NCBI GenBank assembly: GCA_005223375.1
Contig: RXOD01006324.1
Coordinates: 1-10,693, forward strand
Length of the DNA: 10,693 nt
From: Amoebophrya sp. AT5.2
Taxonomy: Eukaryota; Sar; Dinophyceae; Syndiniales; Amoebophryaceae
Direction: 5' to 3'
The position numbers were made by a program, and so were the translations under genes. Positions 1 to 7,688 of this stretch are shown one piece after another; positions within the stretch are counted from its first letter, which is position 1, and every line of letters starts with the position of its first letter. The notes beneath the pieces were generated by a model. It did not search any database. It was not told the origin of the DNA and saw nothing but the letters and a program-made list of their open reading frames with translations.

Positions 1-1707
1 ACCAGCTGGTCCCACCATATTTTTCTTCCGGAGAAGAACCCCATACTCACCGACAAGCCGCTGATCGATTTCGAGGTGATCGCGATTTTGAATCCGCCAC
101 TGCTGGCGGGGATAACGCTGGGCGTGATCGGGCACAAGATGTCGCCCGACTGGTTGGTGGTGGTGCTGCTTCTGAGCACGTTGTGGTTCGCGTTCACGAA
201 GTCCTGGGGGAAGGGCGTGGAAAAATGGAGGGAGGAAACACGCGACCTGCTGCAAGGGGACGATGCTGGGGAAACCGCCGAGATTGGCGTGGAGCTTGCG
301 ACGAGGAACGCTGCTGAAGATGGTGATCGAGCCAGAGATCTAGATCTTGAAGATGGAGGAGGTGTTCTTGATGGTACCTCGGTTGAGAGACACCAGAGTC
401 CGACCAACACCAACGCCACGAGAAGGCACGACGAGGGCAGTCCTGCTGCAGCGGTTGGTCCGAGGCCGGGCAGTGTCAAGAAGCCCGCCAGCGCCAGCAG
501 AAGTCCGGTGACGCAGTCACAGAAAAAGTCGACGCCCATGCGGCAGAAATACAAGCGGATGTTTGGACGAGCGCAGCAGTGGATAGCAGTGAGTGGCTTC
601 GATGCTGACGATGATGATACCGAATCGCAAGCGGCAGCCTTGGACGACGACGAAGTGCTGTCTTCAGCACGACACGCGGGAGCTACCGGAGCCCACAACG
701 AAGGAGGACTTCTGTCGAGTACCGACATTCTCCTCCACGCCTGTCACCAAACGTGGCTCAGCGCAAAAACCGCGATCAGAATAACACTGTCGCTTTGCTT
801 CGTGCTTTTTGTCCTGGAAACCACGAAGGCGACCCGCTGCAGCGGCACGTACTGGCTCCAAGTACTGACGCAGCTGGTGATTTGCGTCGGGGTGGGGTTG
901 TATGCGCTCCGTCAACTGGTTGCGGCGAACGGAGCTGCTGCTGCTACGATGGTCACGTTGGATTCGCCAGTAGGTTCGGAGCAAGAGGAGCAGGAGGACG
1001 TCGACGACCCCCTGGAGTTGGAGCGAAGGAGCTCGACCGCGAAAATGATTGAGGAAGATGGAGCTCAGCGTACCGGCGAGTTGGAACTGGTGCCCGTCGG
1101 GAAAAGTGCGCAGGAGCACGTGAGCGCTACCTCCGTTGCGCCTCCGCCTGCGGCGACCTCAACCAACAGATCCCCGAGCCGACGTGAAGCGGGAGGTGCT
1201 CTGAAAACTGCTATCCGGGGCAGCTCCCAGCCTGTCGCCGAGCTTGCTTGGCACGATGGCCACAATCAGCTTCTTTTCCCGCTCTACGCCGCCGTTGCCG
1301 GTTTCGTCGGCGGCTTTCTCGGCATTGGCGGCGGCATGATCATCTCCCCGGTGCTTCTGGATCTCGGCCTCCTCCCCGAGGTCACGCAGGCCACTACCGC
1401 GGCTTTCGTCTTCCTCAGCTCGGCGCTCGCGGTCATCCAGTTCTTTTTGTTGGACTTAATAATGCCTTCCTACGTCTTATGGTACGGGTTTTGGGTGATG
1501 GTGGCAACGGCGTCTGGGCAGTTCATCCTGAAGCAGCTACTGAAAACCTACGGCCGGAAGTCGCTGATCATTCTGTCGGTTGCAGCGATTATCTTCCTGT
1601 CGATGATACTAATGACCGGACACGGGGTGTGGAAACTGTACTTGGACGTAGTGGTGGAGAAAGACTGGGACGCGCTGCAGTTCCGCTTTTCGAAGTTCTG
1701 CCATTGA
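1..1707 (+). CDS. TauE/SafE-family membrane transporter (sulfite exporter-like), 5' partial
   Basis: The frame is open from base 1 to a TGA at 1705-1707 (568 codons), so the gene starts left of the window; the GTG at 76 is an internal valine. Seen: residues 15-25 (NPILTDKPLID) run into a hydrophobic segment, a second one follows at about 45-63, two more lie at about 250-300, and a C-terminal block at about 418-555 contains GGFLGIGGGMIISPVLLDLG, then a TQATTAAFVFLSS stretch, ASGQ and YGRKSLII. These are hallmark segments of the plant and protist branch of TauE/SafE proteins, which are thought to export sulfite or organosulfonates across membranes. Two long polar, acidic, Ser/Thr/Ala-rich inserts (about 80-240 and 325-415) separate the membrane blocks and make the protein longer than typical members. 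No intron is needed within the window. Family assignment is firm; the substrate is inferred. Confidence 0.93.
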   Translation, partial: TSWSHHIFLPEKNPILTDKPLIDFEVIAILNPPLLAGITLGVIGHKMSPDWLVVVLLLSTLWFAFTKSWGKGVEKWREETRDLLQGDDAGETAEIGVELATRNAAEDGDRARDLDLEDGGGVLDGTSVERHQSPTNTNATRRHDEGSPAAAVGPRPGSVKKPASASRSPVTQSQKKSTPMRQKYKRMFGRAQQWIAVSGFDADDDDTESQAAALDDDEVLSSARHAGATGAHNEGGLLSSTDILLHACHQTWLSAKTAIRITLSLCFVLFVLETTKATRCSGTYWLQVLTQLVICVGVGLYALRQLVAANGAAAATMVTLDSPVGSEQEEQEDVDDPLELERRSSTAKMIEEDGAQRTGELELVPVGKSAQEHVSATSVAPPPAATSTNRSPSRREAGGALKTAIRGSSQPVAELAWHDGHNQLLFPLYAAVAGFVGGFLGIGGGMIISPVLLDLGLLPEVTQATTAAFVFLSSALAVIQFFLLDLIMPSYVLWYGFWVMVATASGQFILKQLLKTYGRKSLIILSVAAIIFLSMILMTGHGVWKLYLDVVVEKDWDALQFRFSKFCH

Positions 1708-2033
1708 GATCGAGTGCTTGTTGCCGCGCAGGGGCTACCGAGAAAGCCCATCTTGTGCCGGCACGAGATAGATGGCTGGGAGTGTTCAGAAGTGCGACCG
1801 CGAGCGAAACGACATGTGAAATATTTATAGCTGGAAATGAACGTCTACGTCTAAATCCCGGGTAGGTAGTTCGCAGTGCTGCATCTGCATAAGAAGAAAA
1901 TTTACCGTCCCGAGATGTACTATAGAGGTGGTCGCAGTAACGTTTACTATCTCTTCTCATTTTGATTTTGTACGATGTAGTTGCTGTTGCTGTTTTCAGA
2001 CGAGCACACAGAGAGACAAGCGCAAGATCGACG
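1708..2033. other. Intergenic spacer / 5' leader of next gene
   Basis: These 326 bases lie between the transporter stop and the next proposed ATG. Open frames here are short overlaps of the neighbours with no protein-like character. A pyrimidine-rich tract ending in TTTTCAG at 1993-1999 precedes the next ATG by 34 bases; it could be a 5'-UTR splice acceptor or, if the host is a dinoflagellate relative, a trans-splice acceptor (inference). Confidence 0.5.
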
Positions 2034-2604
2034 ATGACGACGCCGGGTCTAGGTCTTCAGGTCCACGTCTTTACTCCGACTCTTGGCGGGCCGGCCCCCT
2101 CCATGGGCCGGAGCCAAAGCAGCTTTCGTGTCAGCTCCACGAAAACGTCGTTCCACCGTAGCCGACGCGATAACTCACCCGGAAGGGCAACGGCGCGGTC
2201 GTTTTCGCAGGATCCGGCCGGGTCGACGTACTCTCCGCGAGGGGCAGCAGGAGGAAAAGGAACCACGCACGCCTACGTGAATCATAATGATGTGGATGGT
2301 TCGTTGCGTAAGCTGCATGTACACACGGCGTGCGTTACGTTTCTCGAGCGGCAATTCCAGACGCAGTTCCCCCGGGCAAAAATGCAGATCCGCGGCGAGT
2401 GCGTGCAAGTCAGAGCCAGAATGGACCAAGCGCTGCTGAACAGAAGTAAGTACATTGGTTTATTGTGTTGCGACTACTTTTATTTTTTTTATATTTATCA
2501 AATCTTTAATATATAGTGATAGCATAGTGGCCGTCTTGCCCTACACCAGCGCTGGTGAGTGGTTGTGTTCGTCAAGTATTGCCTTTTTCCCCCTGGAGAG
2601 ATGA
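2034..2604 (+). CDS. Small basic protein of unknown function, probably two exons
   Basis: Not recognised. Exon 1 (2034-2445) starts at ATG 2034 and encodes a Ser/Arg/Thr/Pro-rich, probably disordered N-terminus of about 90 residues, then a more ordered stretch with KLHVHTACVTFLERQFQTQF and MQIRGECVQVRARMDQALLN. It ends at a perfect GTAAGT donor at 2446. A T-rich tract follows. The acceptor that keeps the frame best is CATAG ending at 2527: exon 2 (2528-2604) then reads MAVLPYTSAGEW and stops at TGA 2602-2604, for 162 residues in total. Alternatives: the TATATAG acceptor at 2516 stops after three codons; without splicing the frame stops at 2516; a GTGAGT donor at 2555 could instead make 2528-2554 a 27-base micro-exon. 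Exon 1 is moderately sure from third-position GC and the donor; the 3' end is weak. Confidence 0.5.
2446..2527 (+). other. Putative intron, phase 1
   Basis: Starts with the consensus donor GTAAGT and contains a long T/A-rich tract at about 2475-2510. Two AG acceptors compete, at 2516 and 2527. Only the second continues the exon-1 frame for more than a few codons. Confidence 0.5.
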
Positions 2605-2706
2605 GGCTTGGAGTATGAGTTTCCTCAAGAACACCGCTCGAGAGCAGTCGCCGTGTGAGAGCGCGGGAGCGTCATACTCAACGGATTTAGTTTGGTCGGA
2701 GGGGCG

Positions 2707-2793
2707 CGCGCGGTAGCGCGATAGCTCGCTAGTTTCGGTGTAGACACCGATGCATACTACGTACTCACACCAGTAGCCTACGCCTAGCCGTAG
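2707..2793. other. Cluster of three short hairpins, possible structured RNA
   Basis: Three inverted repeats follow one another: CGCGC-GGTA-GCGCG (2707-2720), TCGGTG-TAGA-CACCGA (2735-2750) and CTACG-CCTAGC-CGTAG (2778-2793). I cannot match them to tRNA, 5S rRNA, a spliceosomal snRNA or a spliced leader. Whether they are transcribed is unknown. Confidence 0.3.
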
Positions 2794-3302
2794 TTCTGCT
2801 CAAACTCTACCGCGAGGCACTAGCGTTTTGGCTACTAACCCGGGTGTGCTCCTAGCTCTAATAGTACGGTGGGGGGTCCGGCTACGCAGCGTGCGCAGTC
2901 GGGACTTAAAAACAGACGTGGAGACACTTGGGGCGCTCCACCCACCCGCGCACTTTCGGTTAATGTACAACCGTCCCCCGGATGGCGGCAATTCCCCAAA
3001 AAACACACACGCTTCGCTTGTACGTTGGGCGCAATCGCTATATTTATCAATTCTTTATTGGGGGAAATATCTGAAACCGAATATGGCGCGTGAACTCGAT
3101 GAAAAATTCGTTTCCACTCATATAAATATACTGAACCACAGCGAGCCCGGTTCCGGAGTACATACCAAGCGCGCCCGCTCGCGATACCTCGATGCCTGAC
3201 TTCGTGCGACCCAAGGCGAAACGATTTTTCTGAACGGGGCAGAGCAGCGGAAGGGAGTGCGTAGCCTCGTGCTGGTGTTCAAAGGACGAGGGAGAGGGCA
3301 GG

Positions 3303-3318
3303 ATTATTATTATTATTT
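3303..3318. repeat. ATT trinucleotide microsatellite
   Basis: About five tandem ATT units in an otherwise purine-rich stretch of the non-coding region. Confidence 0.8.
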
Positions 3319-4015
3319 TGGAAGAGCATGAACATCACATGATACACTAGTACCACTCAAATTTACCACCACAGCCCTGCATAGCTTTACATATACTGAT
3401 ACCGTTGTCATACCGATTCGCATGTAGAAGCGCAATCCATCGCAGCATGTGACGGTGCGCCAGCCAGAAACATACTTACTGCATTTCCACTTGTTTATTT
3501 TGGCTGAAATGATTATCTTCTAAAAAGCGCGACCCAGCAGGAGCGGCAAGTCCATCGCAGTGCAAGTTTGCTAGCTTGTATTAAATTTTTGACTCCTCAC
3601 CACGTACAAGAAGATGAAGGTAGATGATACATTGGATTGGAGACACATGGATCAGAGTTGCCAGTGATACTCTCAGCGACTCGTCTCACGAGGAGGCACC
3701 CGTGCGGCGGAAAGAACCGGCCATCACAGCGTCGGTTGACGAGCAGTTTCGAACAAATGGACCACGAACTGGGTTGACATCTTGGAAAGAAGCAGGAAGG
3801 GGAGGGTGCTGCGCAGAAGAGGGGCGCTGCACAAATCGAGCGCAAATGGAGATAAGACAACTACTATGAGGGTTGAAATGAGTGCTCGCGCATTAAAAAA
3901 AAAGACCGCTACAAATCTTGCAACCGAAAAAAAACAAGGTGATTGCGGTACGCCACGGCAGGCCGCAGCTTTTCAATCGTAATCGTTAGTCTTAGTGTGC
4001 ACTTACTAACAAAGG

Positions 4016-6969
4016 ATGCCCGCGATGGCCCCGGTCGCTGGCCCGCCTGCCGCTCGCGGTGAGGCCTACTACCCGACCGACGGCGTGCTCGATTGGGGCA
4101 AGTTTGTGGTTTGCGACGCCGTCACAAAGCGGGAAACGGTCTACGAATGGCTGGACAACGAGCGCAGGTACGTCCGGAAAAATGCGGTGAAGGTGGGACA
4201 GAAGGTCGTCCTTGGCGAGTTCAAGTCGCCCGACGCCAGGCGCTACAACGGCCTCAAGGGATACGTGAGAAGTAAATGTGATGAAACTGCTTTCGCTATA
4301 ATGATCGGTTTATGCGTTTATTCAGTGTAGTTTTCCGAACGCAGTGGCAGTGTCAGTGTGCTCCTGCAGCTTATCTTTGATCGGTGATTCCATAGCCTCA
4401 CTCTTACAGACTGACTGCAAACTAAACTAAACGCCGACTTTTGCAATAGGCTCGCAGGATGGGAAGTACACCGTTTTTTGCGACGGTTCCGACGCGTTTC
4501 CGCACGGCGCGGTGATGACGTGCGAAGCGTCGAACTTGTTTGTTTACGGGGACGACGGCATGCTCTACCAGGCCCAGCCCAACGCGGACAGAGCCCAACT
4601 GGAAGAGAGCGACAACCCGCAGTACATCGACAACCGGCAGCACGCGAGGATTATGGCGGTGATTCAGGACTGCAATAAGAACAAGCTGGCGAACACGAAC
4701 AGCGGCCCGCCGAAGTTGTTTCCCGGAAATGTGGATTTCATGTTTCCGCAGCAGGATCTAGGGGACATGGATCATATCCCGAGTGAGTATTCGCCACAAT
4801 CGAAAAAGCCGGCGGTGAAGCGAGCGGCTGTCTCCGGGAAGATGGGGGGGGTGGTTGGTGGCGCAGGAGGTGGAAAGCAAGAAATATTTACATCAGCCTC
4901 CGGTGCCGCGGCGGTAGATCAGAAGCCCGCGAGTGCGCGGGGGCCGGTTCTCATTCCGGATTCGGTGCCGGGCCTGGACTTTACCAAAATCGCTGCGCAG
5001 GGCGGCAACCTGGTACAGAGTGTCCACGAAACGATGACCGACTGGTTCAACCAGACACCAGCGGAGACACCGAAGGAAGTGGGCATTCCGCGGGTTGAGT
5101 CGACGCGAGTGGTACCAGTGCAGGAACTCGCTCTGGCTGGTGGCGTGACGGCCGCGAGCGAGGACAGGAGCCGACTTACGTATCAGCCTGCAGAGGCGGA
5201 ATTAGGGATGCCAATGAAGTCGGCAGCGGACCTGCAGCTGGAGGCAGAAATCGCAGCAGCACGGGCGTCATTGGAAAAGGCACAAGCGGAATACGAACAA
5301 ACAAAAAGGCAGAGCGAAGGTTCGTATGATATAGATATTGTTCGCGTTTTTGATTTTATTGGTTAGCGTTAATAGCGCGTTCACGAAGAGAGACAAAACT
5401 ACCGGAATAAGATCACAATAACGTTGCACTCTACAGTTATGGCTTTTTTGAGCAGCAAGAAGAAGAATAAGCGCGCTCCGCGGGCTGAAGGGGAACAAGC
5501 GCCAGGGAGCTCCTCCAGTTTCGCCCCGCCCCGGGTGTCCTCTAGTCTTGCCCCGCCGGTGGTGAACGGTTCCGCGCCGACTCCAAACCTTCCGGTCAAG
5601 CCGATCACGTCAGTCGGTGAACAACTCTTGCCAATGGTGGAGCAACTACCGAAGTCCAACGTCCTGTCCATGCCGGACCTGGCGAAATATCGTCTCTCCG
5701 AGGACTTGCTGCGCTCACAGAAGGGTCTGAAGCGGAAGGGTCTGAAGCTCGCACACAGAGAAGAAGGTGGAGACGAGGCACCCGGGGGCACGGCGACGAG
5801 CACTCTGTCCTCCAAGCAGCTGCCACCGAACTCGGCGGGGGCGTTGGACCAGTTCAACTTGTTCCAACATTTCCAAAAGCAGAAGCAGGAGGCAGCTGAG
5901 ACGCAGGCGCGGGTGCAGGCGAGCATCATGAGCCATCGGCAGGCCCACGAAGAACTGCACAGGCGGTTTCAAACAGCGATCTCTCCCGTGGACTCAACAA
6001 TGGACGTAGCTGGAGGGAGGGCGCCGGTGCCGGTCGTCGAGGGTGGGCGGAGTGCGATGCAGGTGCTAAACCCGAACCCGGCAGTGGTGCAAACGGGACC
6101 GATACTGCGGGGCATCTCGCCGGCAGGAATCTCGCCGATGGGAAGAGTGGTGGGAATGGTAATGGATGCGTTCTTATGGATGTGGTTACCCCTTGATGTT
6201 TAGCTCAAGTTTTTCGACCGCAAAGTCAAAATCGACCTTCGCGTAGCACAACGAACAGAAGGAGAAGCAAGTATAAAGTTGTCGTAGCAAGTGCAAGCTA
6301 TTCTTAGGTCGTGAATTAGCATTTCTTAACGATGATCACAACTTTCTCTTCCACACCAGGGCGACCGCCCGAAGACTTCTGGAGATGCTGGGCACCTGGT
6401 TCCCTCCCCTCGGGAAACGCACGGAACGGTGCACCGACACTGGGGAACACACATTCTCGCTGGAATGCACAAAGCCGCTATGAATGCGAAGACGCGCCAC
6501 GAAACAGGCGTCCTTCATCACGGCGCATCTGAATTGTAAGCATTCCGTTAGAAGTGCTTTGCGTTTGCCCTTGTTGTTCGCCTTTTTCATCCCATTCGAT
6601 GGTTGATCGCATTCGCACGAACTCCACACTCACACTCACATGCTCATGCACTTCAGTGGCAGCCTGGACGGGTCGCGCAACCGGTCGAAGAGCGAGAGGC
6701 CGCCGGCGTCGGCGGGTGTGACGCCGGAGCACGCGGCGCAAGTGCCTTCCAGTTCTCTGCGGTCGCGGTCGGAGGCACCGACGGAGACCCTGAGCGGGAA
6801 CTGGCGCGTGACGCGAGATCCGGATACGTACCGCACGATGTTTCTCCCAGCCGACGCACCGTCGCCAGAAAAGCAGGGTCAGGGTGGGGCGGGCGGGGCC
6901 GCTACCGCAAGTCGTGCCCAGGACGCGAGTTCAGCAAATCAGCAGCCACCGGCAGCACCGAGTGCATGA
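4016..6969 (+). CDS. Unrecognised five-exon gene, SH3-like N-terminal region plus coiled-coil and disordered regions
   Basis: Proposed exons are 4016-4271, 4450-5319, 5437-6158, 6360-6535 and 6657-6969; their 2337 bases give exactly 778 codons plus TGA. I do not recognise the family. Residues about 57-110 alternate strands and turns (VGQKVVLGEF, NGLKGYVRS, DGKYTVFCDG, HGAVMTC), a pattern resembling small SH3-like/KOW-type barrels that position proteins or nucleic acids; the fold is inferred. Residues about 345-375 (LQLEAEIAAARASLEKAQAE) and about 507-560 (NLFQHFQKQKQEAAETQARV) look helical or coiled-coil. Lys-rich, Pro/Ser-rich and Ala/Gln-rich segments fill the rest. No signal peptide or membrane segment is visible. 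Exons 1, 2, 3 and 5 have strong G/C third positions; exon 4 is the weak one. Alternatives: exon 3 may join exon 5 directly, or 6640-6969 (it has its own ATG) may be a separate gene. A scaffold-like role would be a guess. Confidence 0.78.
4272..4449 (+). other. Intron 1 of the 4016-6969 gene, phase 1
   Basis: Donor GTAAAT, acceptor CAATAG. Joining restores AGC (Ser) and carries the SH3-like pattern across the junction (GYVRS-SQDGKYTV). A phase-0 alternative (donor GTGAGA at 4265, acceptor GCAG ending 4457) also keeps the frame but shortens the strand-turn pattern. Confidence 0.75.
5320..5436 (+). other. Intron 2 of the 4016-6969 gene, phase 1
   Basis: Donor AAG|GTTCGT is a weak match to the usual donor; the acceptor is CTACAG. 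The neighbouring GTATGA at 5324 gives the wrong phase for exon 3, so 5320 is chosen on frame grounds. Joining gives GTT (Val) followed by ATG GCT. Confidence 0.65.
6159..6359 (+). other. Intron 3 of the 4016-6969 gene, phase 0 in the preferred model
   Basis: Donor GTAATG, acceptor TTCCACACCAG after a pyrimidine-rich tract. Phase-2 donors exist downstream (6170, 6182, 6185). They would put exon 4 in another frame, or allow a direct join to exon 5. Confidence 0.5.
6536..6656 (+). other. Intron 4 of the 4016-6969 gene, phase 2
   Basis: Donor GTAAGC, acceptor CACTTCAG. The donor overlaps an in-frame TAA that would otherwise end exon 4, and the join TT+T restores Phe and continues into the strongly coding exon 5. 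Confidence 0.6.
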
Positions 6970-7688
6970 TCATGATCTCCTCGAGTGACGAAGAGTTGTG
7001 CTATGGGCCTGGATTGGAGGTTGGAGAAACATGGATTTTTTCCGTCGATGCTTCACCCGCCACTGGGGGTGAAGGAACGATTTTTTCCAAAAACGTGCGG
7101 ATGGCAGAAGGATAGATACGTACAGCTCGAACTTGTCACGATGTCTCAAAACCACTCTCCGTTTCTGCCGTAAGCGATGTCGGCCAGGTTGTATCCACAT
7201 CCGTTCGGGATGTTGCGACTTCGCCAAGGGGACAGGGGAGCAAACGAACCACACCAACACCAAGAACGTAGTTGAGTGGAACAAAATTGGACGGGAGAGG
7301 CAGGGGAGGCAGTGAGACTCGCAGCACGAGAGAGTCGAGCACATGAAAGACGGAAGCGAACAGAAATCCTGTGCTCCCAGTGCCACGTTTTACTTCTTAG
7401 GCTTAGACGAGATCGAGTTCGAGAGTTTGTATTCCAGCCCGCTCAGGCATCATTCATTCACCACAAAAGAAACTAGCGCACAGTTCGGCGGCGCAGTCCG
7501 TTTCCGTCAAAAATAGCAACAGAGCTTCATTGGGTGGAAGGATCAGGACCACGAGGGCCACGACTCGCCCGATGGCGTGCACACGGTCCCGGCGCGCGAC
7601 CACGACCTTGACGAGGTACTAGGGCTAGGATCTTCTCTGCCCTCCACCGACCCCATCAGAACCAGGAGCGCGACATCTTTCGCCCGAC
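6970..7688. other. Intergenic region without a convincing gene
   Basis: About 720 bases between two plus-strand genes. Open frames here are short and lack protein-like composition. The clearest structure is a hairpin framed by direct repeats at 7034-7088. In the frame of the next gene a TAG at 7626-7628 closes the region, so the first in-frame ATG of that gene is 7689. AG sites at about 7659 and 7665 lie 24-30 bases before that ATG and could be leader acceptors. Confidence 0.6.
7034..7088. repeat. Hairpin flanked by 10-base direct repeats
   Basis: GATTTTTTCC occurs at 7034-7043 and again at 7079-7088. Between the copies lies an 8-base inverted repeat, CTTCACCC at 7051-7058 and GGGTGAAG at 7067-7074, with an 8-base loop. 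The layout (direct repeats outside, inverted repeat inside) resembles a very small insertion unit or a structured RNA element. No coding content. Confidence 0.6.

Larger units (their letters stand above)
2605..4015. other. 1.4-kb region without a convincing gene
   Basis: The longest plus-strand frame (2828-3199, 123 codons, no ATG at its start) overlaps other open frames on both strands. It has mixed third positions and no recognisable motif, so I treat it as chance openness of a stop-poor stretch. Visible items: a cluster of small hairpins at 2707-2793, an ATT repeat at 3303-3318, a near-exact 14-15 base direct repeat (3432-3445 and 3546-3560) and A-runs of 9 and 8 bases near 3895-3903 and 3929-3936. 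Just before the next gene there are AG sites (TCTTAG at about 3990-3995; ACTAACAAAG at 4004-4013) that could serve as leader splice acceptors. The region probably combines 3' UTR, spacer and 5' leader. Confidence 0.55.

Noticed and set aside
664..1119. Long minus-strand open frame opposite the transporter gene
   Set aside because: It is a shadow of the GC-rich coding strand; the plus frame has family motifs and the minus frame does not.
2091..2115. GC-rich inverted repeat CCGGCCC/GGGCCGG
   Set aside because: It lies inside the coding exon 1 of the small gene and is explained by Gly/Pro/Ala codons.
2787..2845. Fragments reminiscent of the dinoflagellate spliced leader (CCGTAG, CTCAA, TTTTGGCT)
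   Set aside because: The pieces are out of order and incomplete; no contiguous leader followed by a donor is present.
2828..3199. 123-codon plus-strand open frame in the large gap
   Set aside because: It overlaps open frames on both strands, has no ATG at its start, weak third-position bias and no recognisable motif.
3468..3600. ATACTTACT followed about 110 bases later by AAATTTTTGA, resembling a U1-type 5' end and an Sm site
   Set aside because: The conserved U1 loop (GATCACGAAG-like) and a matching first stem are missing; the two short matches can arise by chance.
3624..3869. 81-codon plus-strand open frame before the 4016 gene
   Set aside because: No codon bias or motif, and no splice signals linking it to neighbours.
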